This document shows positions 1-43,429 of a stretch of 64,000 bases of DNA, one piece after another (the stretch's first letter is position 1; each line of letters starts with the position of its first letter). The notes under the pieces are model-generated. The model made no database searches. It was not told the DNA's origin and worked only from the letters and a program-made list of their open reading frames with translations. Both the position numbers and the translations under genes were made by a program. This DNA comes from Saccharina japonica (lineage: Eukaryota > Sar > Phaeophyceae > Laminariales > Laminariaceae): assembly GCA_008828725.1 (NCBI GenBank), contig MEHQ01003840.1:62001-126000 (forward strand), read 5' to 3'.

Positions 1-880
1 GAAACTGACTCGAAGATTTCGTACTCGAAGATCTGCACACACACGAAGATTCATACTTGAAGATCCGTACCCGAATATCCGTTCGTCCGTTGGACGTTAC
101 GTATCGGTATGTGACATGGCACTGGTTACTTCAGACAGTAAACCGCCGAAATTATCAGCGGAAATTTGTTCGCCGACAAAATACCCTTCATGCACACGAT
201 AGAGTGCAAGCTCGGAATCCGACAGAAACTGTCTCGAATATATCGCACTCGAAGATCTGTACTCGAAGATCTGCACACGAATACTCACACTGGAAGGTCC
301 GTACCCGAAGATCCTTTTGTCCGTTGGGCGTTACGTATGATACGGCACTGGTTCGTTCAAACAGTAACCGCCGAAATTAGCACACCTGACGTGGAAAATG
401 GCCGCCGAGAAAATATCATGTATGCGCACGAGAGAGTGCGAGCTCGGAATCCGACAGAAACTGTCTCGAAGATCTCGTACTCGAAGATCTGTAATCAAAG
501 ATCTGTACACTAAGATTCGTACTGAAAGATCCACACCCGAAGGTCCGTCTGTCCGTTGGACGTTACGTATGACATTGCACTGGTTCTTTCAGACAGTGCC
601 CGCTGAAATAATCGGCTGAGGCGGAAAATTCGCTCGCCGACAAAATACCCTTCATGCACACGACAGAGTGCGAGCTCGGAATCCGCCAGGAACAGACTCG
701 AAGATATCGTACTCAAATATCGGTACGACTCGAAGAGGTGTATACGATACGAAAATATTCGTACTGAAATATCTGTACCCGCAAATCCGTTTGGCCGTTG
801 GTCGTTACGTATTATACGGCACTGCACTGGTTCTTGCAGACAGTGTAACCGCCGAAATGAACAGCACAGCGCTGTACTCG
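1..880. repeat. 232-bp tandem satellite, about 3.8 copies
   Basis: The motif ctcggaatccg recurs at 211, 443 and 675, exactly 232 bp apart, and flanking sequence such as gttggacgttacgtat and cagacagt repeats with the same period. Each unit contains a nested run of 14-16 bp sub-repeats around actcgaagatctgta. Overlapping reading frames on both strands are by-products of the repeat. The array is cut by the left edge of the window. Confidence 0.85.
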
Positions 881-1179
881 TAGTACTGGTGTGTGCGTAA
901 GGTATGCGCGACAACTTGTGTATCATAGGCAGGATTCTCGGAAGATTGAGGGCACGCATAACCCTGGGGCGACCACGGACCGTGTTGTCAGTCCACACGT
1001 AAATACAAGCACCTGGAAAAGCGAATAAAAATGCGAAGGCGTATCATTGGAGTACAGACTGTAACGAAGGTTGCCCCGTAATTTTAGGGCCGTCGGTTTG
1101 TCGCAGTACAGCAAGCAGCCGTTTTTGTTTTCCCGTTAAGTATTTATTCACACGTCGGACAGACCACGGTATCTACAAT

Positions 1180-1480
1180 AGAGATCATCTAAAAGATCTA
1201 GATCCTCACCCGCCGTTATGATATTATACGGTGCAGAACCTGTGCAGTGCAGATCCAACACAGGAACTAGGTGCTACACTACAGTAGTACACTATGCAGG
1301 TTGTACGACTCCCACCGGGCACCATGAGGTACAGATCATACAGATCATACATACCATACATATCCCACAGATCCCACAGATCCTACAGATCCTACAGGTC
1401 ATACAGATCATACAGATCATACAAATCATACAGATCAGGAATGCATCTGCTCTGAAATATCTGAATCCACGAAAGTAGGA
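1180..1480 (-). repeat. GATCTGTAT repeat module, inverted copy
   Basis: Imperfect atcatacag 9-mers (about 1330-1439) are preceded by a diverged inverted form of the conserved flank seen at 36.7-37.2 kb (gatctagatcctcacccgccgttatg). Related copies lie at 4097-4222, 8450-8810, 13915-14175, 36665-37190 and 40797-41320. Confidence 0.6.
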
Positions 1481-1734
1481 ATCGATTATCCATCTGTCGG
1501 AGTTGTGAAACCCTTAAGGAGGACGGGTAAAAGAACCACCAGATACTATCTGGTACCTGGTAGTAAATACCTGGACGTGGTGCAAAAAATATCCCGTCCC
1601 GTGCGACAGCAATTCCTAGTAGCACTGTAGTTTCCTCCCCCATAAAATGTGGGTATAGTTTTTGTACTACTAAAATAAAACCCGGCAGTTTTTTCTTCTT
1701 GCCATCCCATAGATTATGTTCGCCTTTATGTTTT

Positions 1735-1803
1735 TTCTCTCCCTCCTGTTAAAAAATAGTCGTATCTCAGATCCGGGGTCACAAAGTATATAGACTCTCT
1801 CTC

Positions 1804-1836
<33 letters not shown>

Positions 1837-1930
1837 CACTGCGGTACGCGCCTTGTATTTTTATCGCGGGGAGGGGGTTCAGAAGTTTCTTCCCTCGTCG
1901 ACTCGCGCCGAATTTGTGCCCAAAAACTTG
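1735..1930 (-). repeat. Dispersed repeat with C run (GTGACCCCGGATCTGAG family)
   Basis: It contains tcagatccggggtcaca, a 31-base C run and the downstream block gcgccttgtatttttatcgcg. The same order occurs at 12790-12990 and, on the other strand, at 57260-57410. Shorter versions are at 11500-11610 (same strand) and 10660-10740 (opposite strand). No coding capacity was recognised. Confidence 0.6.
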
Positions 1931-2205
1931 GGGGGCGCATTAAGTTACGATGGGCTTTAGCAGTGGTCTCGATGCAGACCGCTTCGTACATACGAGTAGC
2001 CCCAGTTCCACGGGGAAACCAACAAGCCAAAACGGTACGTTGGAAATTGTCCAGTGATTGTCGGTGTCATCTCGAGACAGGTGGCTCACTCGAATATTTG
2101 TATTAATATATATATATACTGAAGTATATACACAGCTACTAATGAATATTGTCTCAACCCCTCTCTCCCATCGCACACTTAACTCGCCCCCTTGGGCAAA
2201 TGCAG

Positions 2206-33710
<31,505 letters not shown>

Positions 33711-33776
33711 GTGCGTGGGTCTGCTAGTATTAATAGACGTATTGCGTTGGTGTGTTGTTGTCGCAGTAGAAGGTGA

Positions 33777-34794
33777 GTAGAGTGTTATAATACCTGGTAT
33801 TCGTAGGGGGATAGGGACGCAGGTCCCCCCCCCCCCTGCACATTATGGGCTTAAAAGCGTCCTTGTGGAGGCATTGGACATGAATATTGTAGCACGCCAT
33901 TGTCAGGCGTGCCTCATTGAGATGTTTGTCGACACCTCGCGAGGCTTGCTGTATTCTTTGTCCAATGTGTCCACAAGGGTTTCCTTACGGCCACGTCTTG
34001 CATCGAGTGGTTTGTCGGTAGAATGCAACTCACTCTTCGTCGTGTGATTCGCCGAACAACAACCTCACGGCGCTTCGCGCTTCGCGCTTGGTGCAAGCAA
34101 TCAACGTCAGCCTGGTGGGTGAAAACCCGACGCGATCCGTGCCGGCACTGAATCATAGTAGGGATGTGAAGGTCTGTGGTCAAACGACTATACGGCCATA
34201 GATGACAATGAGTACACCACCTCCCTTGTTCCGTCTCGAAAGGGATACGTGGTCAATGATCAAATGACTAAGGCAAGCAACAAATGAGTACGCCCCCCCC
34301 CCCCCAGGAGAGAGTACGCCCCCCCCCCCCCCCCCCCCGGCAAACGCTCCGGCGTCTACCCGCGATAGTTCGCCCCCGCCCGTCCCATTAGCCCCCGCTG
34401 GTGTGTGAATTGCGTGGCGAGTGCACAGAGTCTAAACGTGAAATATACTCCCGGTCAGATTGGTAAAGGTTCGTGAAAATAACGAAGGGAGCGAGGAGAG
34501 AGTACGCAACAAGAATAGGTACAACGAGGCTTGACGAATGCGAACCTTTTTCGTGATTTTAATGTACTGAGCGAGAGGAGAGAGCACGACAAGAAGCAGG
34601 AGGTTGTATCAAAGGAGAATATTACTAGAGATCGGGAACCGTTACGATAATAATCTGTTTGTTTGTTGTTCAGTGCATATACGGGGGGAGGGGGGGGGAC
34701 ACACAACGCACCAGCCGAACGGAGCACACAATGTTTTTTGTTTGTTTTGTTTTTTGCGATTCCCACAGGGCGACCCAAAAGCTGCAACCAATCT
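33777..34794. other. Repeat-rich region downstream of locus 1
   Basis: Module A variant (33990-34205) and module B (34222-34340) with C runs. Then a block (34360-34740) is repeated at 35210-35560 with small changes, so 34000-34800 and 34900-35610 form a direct duplication of about 0.7 kb. No exon was recognised. Confidence 0.6.
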
Positions 34795-37289
34795 CCAGCC
34801 CGCCTGGCGAAAATCAAGTCAGGTCATTCAACGTTGTCACGTCCATATGCAAGAGAATATGCACAACAAGGAAGGGGCCGAAGTCTGCTTCGTCTTGCAT
34901 CGAGTGGTTTGTCGGTAGAATGCAACTCACTCTTCGTCATGTGATTCGCCGAACAACCTCACGGCGCTTCGCGCTTCGCGCTTGGTGCAAGCAATCAATG
35001 TCAGCCTGGTGGGTGAAAACCCGACGCGATCCGTCCCGGCGCTGTATCATAGTAGGGATGTGAAGGTCTGTGGTCAAACGACTATACGGCCATAGATGAC
35101 AATGAGTACACCCCCCCCTTGTTCCGTCTCGAAAGGGATACGTGGTCAATGGTCAAATGACTAAGGCAAGCAACAAATGAGTACGCCCCCCCCCCCCCCC
35201 CGCAAACGCTCCGGCGTCTACCCGCGATAGTTCGCCCCCGCCCGTCCCATCAGCCCCCGCTGGTGTGTGCATTGCGTGGCGAGTGTACAGAGTCTCAACG
35301 TGAAATATACTCCCGGTCAGATTGGTAAAGGTTCGTGAAAATAATGAAGGGAGCGAGGAGAGAGTACGCAACAAGAATAGGTACAACGAGGCTTGACGAA
35401 TGCGAACCTTCTTCGTGATTTTAATACACTGAGCGAGAGGAGAGAGCACGACAAGAAGCAGAAGGTTGTATCAAAGGAGAATATTACTAGAGATCGGGAA
35501 CCGTTACGATAATGGGAACACACACAACGCACCGGCCGAACGGAGCACACAATGTTTTTTTGTTTGTTTTGTTTTTGCGATTCCCACAGGGCGACCCAAA
35601 AGCTGCAACCAATCTGGTTCGCTACGTACGTAATGACTCTTGACCACGTGAAGGAAGTAAGTGAGTACTTTATTTGGTTTCGACATGCCTTCTCCTGGTC
35701 ACTATATGTTACGGGGACCGAAGTAAATAGTGTTTATTTTCCCGGGGTACCTACTCTCTGCGACGAGGTGCCGCGTTGATTGCTAGACAATCAACGCGGG
35801 AGTGGTAACCCTGGGTGAGTGTCTCCGGCTGATCGCAGCAGGAGGCCCTATTGATCCCAAACTATATACGATTTAACCTACGACGCAATGTTACAACAGT
35901 AAAAAAAGGGGAATATATATACATATAGGTCCTATGTATTTACTATGGTTCCCGGTAATAGTATGTGTGTGAGGTCTACACATCAATCCGTTCTCTCTTC
36001 CCGTTGATACCCAGCACACCTATTGATAGTGTCCGTGCCGAGTTTTTCATCCTACGTAGAGACATATATGCCAATACACCCGATTATGTGGTCATCAAAA
36101 ATCCACGACACAGAGATACGAATGTACATTGTATTGCAGCATGGAGAAACAGACAACGCAATGCCATGTACTCTACTACCACAGGTGTCGGCAATGGGCG
36201 AAAATATTGTACACATAACCTCCTACAGAAAAGCAACTACGGTAAATAGATATTATATACACGTGCCCTCACTAAAAATGTAGACCTATACCTGGTATAC
36301 CAGATGTGTATCATCGGTCTCCGGAGAATACTGGACCCCGGGCTATAAAAAAATATCCCGCAACTATATCTATACGTACTCCTGTATCATACCTGGTACA
36401 CATTATATAGTGAGTTTATATACGCGCCCAGACAGCTGAGGTTGTTGTTTTGTTTTCTTGTTCAAATGCATGCACACGAAAATCGGGTGGACGGTTTATT
36501 TCATGAAAATCCCCCTCCCACCTCTCCTTGCTCCTCGTCAGCAGCATCGAGACCCGACCCGACTCCAGTGGACGCAAGCGTGCCGTACGCAGCGTCACCT
36601 CCGCCTTCCACTTCGTAACCGTCGCGGTCTTCGTCCAGCACAACCTTTCGCACATCGGACAGATCGTTGGAAGATCATTGACACATCATTGACAGATCAT
36701 TGATAGATCATTAACAGATCACTAACATATCATTGACAGATCATTGACAGATCATCGATTCCCACTTGACGATCTAGATATTTCAGGGAAGATACATGAA
36801 CTCCTGACCTGTGTGATCTGTATGATCTGTATGATCTGTATGATCTGTATGATCTGTATGATTTGCATGATCTGTATGATCTGTATGATCTGTATGATCT
36901 GTATTATCTGTATGATCTGTATTATCTGTATGATCTGTATGATCTGTATGATCTATAGCTCATGTTTCCGGGTGGGAATCGTATAGATATATAATCTGCA
37001 TGATCTCTATTGTAGGACATATTTCCTGGGCTGGATCTGTACTATGCAGACCCTGCACAACACCACATAACGGCAGGTTAGGATCTAAATGATCTAGATG
37101 ATATATCTGTAGATGATCTATCTGCAGATGATCTATCTGTAGATGATCTATCTGCAGATTATCTATCTGCAGATTATCTGTCAGAGAGTGGGAGTATTAG
37201 CGTCAAACACAACACATGGCCAGGGAAAAAAGGGGGGCATCAGTAGATACATCTAGTACCGTATACTACACAGGTGACCGGGACCCCCC
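34795..37289. repeat. Segment present again, inverted, at 40697-43191
   Basis: Positions x and 77986-x are complementary across the whole 2,495 bp with no net indel, even through a 16-base C run (35186-35201). It contains the second copy of the 34.0-34.8 kb duplication, a palindromic ttgattgctagacaatcaa (about 35776-35798), AT-rich sequence and the GATCTGTAT array. A GC-rich patch (36543-36665) is open on both strands with plausible borders each way and was left unassigned. Confidence 0.9.
36665..37190 (+). repeat. GATCTGTAT 9-mer array with full flanks
   Basis: Begins with 12-mer (tgacagatcat) repeats, then about 16 units of atgatctgt (36811-36955), the conserved block catatttcctgggctggatctgta...cctgcacaacacc, and ends with 16-mer tgatctatctgcaga repeats. 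It is the most complete copy of this module. Confidence 0.75.
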
Positions 37290-37317
37290 TCCCCCCCCCC
37301 CCCCTCCCTTGCACAAC

Positions 37318-39550
37318 GATGGGCAATTAATTACAGCACGCGGGCACGCGGGCATACTGGCTTTGTATATAACGCGAAATAAAACAAAATGGTAAAACGG
37401 TAAAGGATACAGCAGTAGTTAATACAGGTTAATAATATGAAGAAAAAAAACGAAGACACGTCGACGTACGCAAACCAACCAAGCAAAACAACCATTAATA
37501 ATGGAGAGGGAGTACGTATGTATGCTGAATATAGTGTTGGAGAAAACAGTATTTCTGCACTCATTATCCAAGTAAACAACCACGATGTACCATGGAAAAT
37601 GAAGACGTGGCATATCGTATTGATATTCTGTTTGTATGCACAAGAAACGAGAACATGCCACGGAGTACAGCAGTACTCAGCAGTCAGCAGCAGTATCATC
37701 ATCGTGCGTATGAATGCTCGTATGCTCGTACAAAGTGCCAGTATGCTTCGTTCATGAAAAAGCTCGCGCCGGGGCTTCGTCAGCGAGCAAGGCAAGGGAG
37801 AGAGAGAGAGAGACGGAAAACGATCACCGAGCGTCGGTCCATCGTAGAAGCTCTGCTCCTGGGTGCTTGGTGCTGGTGACCGTCTATACGCTGTACGAGC
37901 GCCCGCGCCGGCTGGGGGCTGGTCGCTGATCTCTCGTTCATCGAGTTGTTCCGGCCCGCCGCGAAAAACAAAACGAAAAAAACACGAAACTGAAAAACTT
38001 TTTCTCGCAGATGGGCAACACAACGACAAGACAAAGAAGGATCAAAACGTTTTATCATGCGGACTGCGGACCCTCGTTGTGATCAAATGAAAATAAGACA
38101 ACAGCAACAAAGACAACAGATATAAAATTATTGATAGATTCAGATACCACCAAAATCCAAACACCAAACAAGATAAATAAACGAAACAAAAACTACAAAG
38201 AAAGATCAGCCGCCGTATTAATAAATCACTTGGTTTTTGAGTACCGTTTTTTTTTTTTTTTTTATGCTCGGCTGCTGCAGCAGACTGCTGCTGTTGTATC
38301 ATATTAATGGCGTACCTTGGAATGTACGGCGGCCACTCTCGGCAAAGCCAGAGATGGACGACGATCAGCAGCACCACGATCTGGTACGAGATGGTGATGC
38401 CCAGGTGAGCGTAGTCGCCCGCCTCCAGCGGCGTCCAGACGTCGTCATCGTCGTACGTCATACTGCTGCTGCCGGCTTGCAGCAGCCTCCATCCTTCTCC
38501 CCTCAGCACAGAATTCCAGCCCATCTCCTCTCGTTTTTTCTTCCAGCTCTCCTAGCAGCAGAGAACAGCCGCCAGATTGATCTCTCTCTCTCCCTCACTT
38601 CCAGCTTCTCCTCTGCTCGGCGACTCGACCGCAGCGGTTCGAGCACACACACACCTCACGCGGGTGCCCGCGCGCAGCCCGGGTCTTGCGCGTGGCTCTC
38701 TAGCCAAAGCGCTTGAGGGTTGGCAGGGTTCAGTATACAAGCAAGACAAGTGAAAATAGGTACGTAAGAGTACACGCTGCCACCTGTAGAGTACGAGGAA
38801 CACGACAAGTTTCAACAGCGATGGGTGATGGATGGGCTGCTGGGACTTGCCCATTCATTGTTTTTTTTTCTTTCCAATTTTCGATGAAAAAAAGAAGAAA
38901 TGGACAGAAAGTCCTCCGATGCTGATTGGCTGATTCTACGAAATTCCGCCGCGTTTTCCACCACAAGAATTTGCGAAACGGCAGAGAAACCGAAAAAAAA
39001 CGGTTTCTTCTCCTGTTCTGCCGGGGACAACGCAACAACAGCAGCAGCGCAATCTGCGCGACCGCTTGTTTGTCACCTGCATGCCTGGTGGTACGAAGTG
39101 TGCGTGCAAGCGCAAGCTCAAAGGTAACGCGCACATGGTGTTGTAGTACAGTAGAAGTATCGACACGCTTTAATACGAAATACCCAGGCGCAAAATACGA
39201 AACTTTGCTTGCGATTATTATTATTGCAGTTGATGGTGTATGCATGTATGCATATGCTGGGTGTCGATGGTTGTTGTATAAGAAATAACGACGAAGCAAC
39301 GAAATTGCGGCTATCATATGATACTCGTAGGCCGTGATCTTGATGATAGGCCGTCGTTACGAGTATGTTGTACTGGTATGTCGTTATCATAGATTGAAAA
39401 CAGCAAGTACTCGTATGTATGTACGAGTATGTGCTCATTTCGTCGAAATAAGAAATAACGAACGAAGTAAACGAACACACACCATGGTCCAGGAATTCAC
39501 ACATAAAAGTTTGTTGACGCGTTGACTCATAGCAGCAGTAGTAGCAGTAG
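37318..39550. repeat. Second copy of the 27382-29611 segment
   Basis: Here the sequence continues on both sides without N, so this is the better-anchored copy. It includes the locus 2 first exon at 38316-38524. Confidence 0.9.
38316..38524 (-). CDS. Locus 2 first exon, duplicate copy
   Basis: The same protein sequence and borders as 28377-28585. The one visible substitution in the exon (cca/ccg in the plus strand reading) falls at a third position and is silent, as expected of two alleles of a real exon. Confidence 0.55.
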
Positions 39551-39590
39551 CAGCAGCAGCAGTAGTAGTAGCAGCAGTAGTAGTAGCAGC

Positions 39591-39623
<33 letters not shown>

Positions 39624-39715
39624 TGTAGTAGTAGTAGTAGGTAGTGGTGGTGGTAGTAGTCGTAGTAGTAGTAGTAGTAGTAGCAGTAGTAGTAGTAGTA
39701 ACAGTAGCACTGCTA
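39531..39715. repeat. (TAG/CAG)n trinucleotide array
   Basis: agtagtagcagcagt units. The other copy is truncated here at the N (29612). Confidence 0.9.
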
Positions 39716-40695
39716 TAGTACATTTTTTACTGCTGTAGTTGTTGTACTGTAGTAGTACGTACCTAAATTGTAGTCTCTGGGTTTATCAACCGTATCTCGT
39801 ATACGACACGAGTAGTATGCCCTTGTGGTATAAATATAGAAAACCTGGTAGGCATTATGATTAGCTCCTCCTGATCAGCACCGCCCACGATCCTGCTGTT
39901 GTTGCTTGCTGATGATGAGCACGACAAGTAAAGCAAGCATGAATGGATGATGAGCACGCAGCAGTATCATATATACATACAACGGGCATATAGGGATGAT
40001 GCGCCCGTGTCATATATAAAAAAGGCTCGTCGCTGTGCGTTGTAATCGGCACGGACACTGGGTGTGCTGGATGTCGACGAGTAGAAAGGAAGGTTTAATG
40101 TGAAGAATTCACACACACATACATGTATTCGTATATATATATACGAAGTAGTAGATAGCTCGGCGGACGTAATTATTTGTCGGCAAAAAAGTGCGTCCTA
40201 AAGAACCACGTCCGTCCATACTCCCCACCCCACCACCCAAAGAAACAGAGACATCAATCGTCAGTGTGTGCGCGAGATACAACAACAACAACAACAAACA
40301 GTAAGTAGATGATGCGGGTGCAATTAATAGCAATCATCGTCCTTTTGTTGGCGTCACTTGTTAACCTCAGAGGTCCACAAAGACGGTTATCATAATAAGG
40401 AATTACCTGTACCAGGTAATATTTATTTTGTGTGCGAGGGCAGTTCTCTTGCGAGAGGGGAGAGGGCCTCTCCCCAAATCTTTCGAGATGGTATCATCAT
40501 GTAATACGTACGAGTAGAGAGCACTACTACAACATACTCATCATATACGAAGTATATTGTTGTTCTTTTTACTTATTACCGCATCTAGCGAAACGCAGCT
40601 AAGTAACACCAGGTACGTACTATATTAATACAACACTGGAAACAGTAAGTGGATGTACGTACTTTAGAGCCTACTGATATATATATATATATATA
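39716..40695. other. Non-coding contig end
   Basis: AT-rich, with (TA)n at 40678-40695 running into the N. No exon or known repeat family member was recognised. Confidence 0.5.
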
Positions 40696-40696
40696 N
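40696..40696. other. Single-N contig join
   Basis: It separates the contig ending in (TA)n from the inverted exact duplicate 40697-43191. Confidence 0.9.
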
Positions 40697-43191
40697 GGGG
40701 GGTCCCGGTCACCTGTGTAGTATACGGTACTAGATGTATCTACTGATGCCCCCCTTTTTTCCCTGGCCATGTGTTGTGTTTGACGCTAATACTCCCACTC
40801 TCTGACAGATAATCTGCAGATAGATAATCTGCAGATAGATCATCTACAGATAGATCATCTGCAGATAGATCATCTACAGATATATCATCTAGATCATTTA
40901 GATCCTAACCTGCCGTTATGTGGTGTTGTGCAGGGTCTGCATAGTACAGATCCAGCCCAGGAAATATGTCCTACAATAGAGATCATGCAGATTATATATC
41001 TATACGATTCCCACCCGGAAACATGAGCTATAGATCATACAGATCATACAGATCATACAGATAATACAGATCATACAGATAATACAGATCATACAGATCA
41101 TACAGATCATACAGATCATGCAAATCATACAGATCATACAGATCATACAGATCATACAGATCATACAGATCACACAGGTCAGGAGTTCATGTATCTTCCC
41201 TGAAATATCTAGATCGTCAAGTGGGAATCGATGATCTGTCAATGATCTGTCAATGATATGTTAGTGATCTGTTAATGATCTATCAATGATCTGTCAATGA
41301 TGTGTCAATGATCTTCCAACGATCTGTCCGATGTGCGAAAGGTTGTGCTGGACGAAGACCGCGACGGTTACGAAGTGGAAGGCGGAGGTGACGCTGCGTA
41401 CGGCACGCTTGCGTCCACTGGAGTCGGGTCGGGTCTCGATGCTGCTGACGAGGAGCAAGGAGAGGTGGGAGGGGGATTTTCATGAAATAAACCGTCCACC
41501 CGATTTTCGTGTGCATGCATTTGAACAAGAAAACAAAACAACAACCTCAGCTGTCTGGGCGCGTATATAAACTCACTATATAATGTGTACCAGGTATGAT
41601 ACAGGAGTACGTATAGATATAGTTGCGGGATATTTTTTTATAGCCCGGGGTCCAGTATTCTCCGGAGACCGATGATACACATCTGGTATACCAGGTATAG
41701 GTCTACATTTTTAGTGAGGGCACGTGTATATAATATCTATTTACCGTAGTTGCTTTTCTGTAGGAGGTTATGTGTACAATATTTTCGCCCATTGCCGACA
41801 CCTGTGGTAGTAGAGTACATGGCATTGCGTTGTCTGTTTCTCCATGCTGCAATACAATGTACATTCGTATCTCTGTGTCGTGGATTTTTGATGACCACAT
41901 AATCGGGTGTATTGGCATATATGTCTCTACGTAGGATGAAAAACTCGGCACGGACACTATCAATAGGTGTGCTGGGTATCAACGGGAAGAGAGAACGGAT
42001 TGATGTGTAGACCTCACACACATACTATTACCGGGAACCATAGTAAATACATAGGACCTATATGTATATATATTCCCCTTTTTTTACTGTTGTAACATTG
42101 CGTCGTAGGTTAAATCGTATATAGTTTGGGATCAATAGGGCCTCCTGCTGCGATCAGCCGGAGACACTCACCCAGGGTTACCACTCCCGCGTTGATTGTC
42201 TAGCAATCAACGCGGCACCTCGTCGCAGAGAGTAGGTACCCCGGGAAAATAAACACTATTTACTTCGGTCCCCGTAACATATAGTGACCAGGAGAAGGCA
42301 TGTCGAAACCAAATAAAGTACTCACTTACTTCCTTCACGTGGTCAAGAGTCATTACGTACGTAGCGAACCAGATTGGTTGCAGCTTTTGGGTCGCCCTGT
42401 GGGAATCGCAAAAACAAAACAAACAAAAAAACATTGTGTGCTCCGTTCGGCCGGTGCGTTGTGTGTGTTCCCATTATCGTAACGGTTCCCGATCTCTAGT
42501 AATATTCTCCTTTGATACAACCTTCTGCTTCTTGTCGTGCTCTCTCCTCTCGCTCAGTGTATTAAAATCACGAAGAAGGTTCGCATTCGTCAAGCCTCGT
42601 TGTACCTATTCTTGTTGCGTACTCTCTCCTCGCTCCCTTCATTATTTTCACGAACCTTTACCAATCTGACCGGGAGTATATTTCACGTTGAGACTCTGTA
42701 CACTCGCCACGCAATGCACACACCAGCGGGGGCTGATGGGACGGGCGGGGGCGAACTATCGCGGGTAGACGCCGGAGCGTTTGCGGGGGGGGGGGGGGGG
42801 CGTACTCATTTGTTGCTTGCCTTAGTCATTTGACCATTGACCACGTATCCCTTTCGAGACGGAACAAGGGGGGGGTGTACTCATTGTCATCTATGGCCGT
42901 ATAGTCGTTTGACCACAGACCTTCACATCCCTACTATGATACAGCGCCGGGACGGATCGCGTCGGGTTTTCACCCACCAGGCTGACATTGATTGCTTGCA
43001 CCAAGCGCGAAGCGCGAAGCGCCGTGAGGTTGTTCGGCGAATCACATGACGAAGAGTGAGTTGCATTCTACCGACAAACCACTCGATGCAAGACGAAGCA
43101 GACTTCGGCCCCTTCCTTGTTGTGCATATTCTCTTGCATATGGACGTGACAACGTTGAATGACCTGACTTGATTTTCGCCAGGCGGGCTGG
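40697..43191. repeat. Exact reverse-complement copy of 34795-37289
   Basis: Bounded by N at both ends and collinear without indels with the first copy. It adds no new genes. Confidence 0.92.
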
Positions 43192-43192
43192 N
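43192..43192. other. Single-N contig join
   Basis: End of the inverted duplicate; the following contig (43193-57837) is new sequence. Confidence 0.9.
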
Positions 43193-43429
43193 GAGTATAC
43201 ACACATCCGTAATGCATATCATACGGATAGTATATGTTTTTGGTCATACACACCTGTTACACAGTTTGACATCATCCTTGTCTTTGGGCGGTGAAATGTG
43301 CAAGAAAATGAAGGAGATCCATAAAGTGGTACGATAAGACTATACGGGTACAGTATGGTCTAAACCCGGATAGGTACCGGCACCCCAAGTATTGTGACAA
43401 AGGTATACCCTTAACCCGGGTATTGAAGC

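Larger units (their letters stand above)
881..2205. other. Upstream non-coding region of locus 1
   Basis: No exon was recognised before 2206. 1180-1480 carries an inverted copy of the GATCTGTAT repeat module, and 1804-1834 is a 31-base C run inside a dispersed repeat (1735-1930). If the ATG at 2200 is not the start codon, a first exon of locus 1 would have to lie here or left of the window. Confidence 0.5.
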
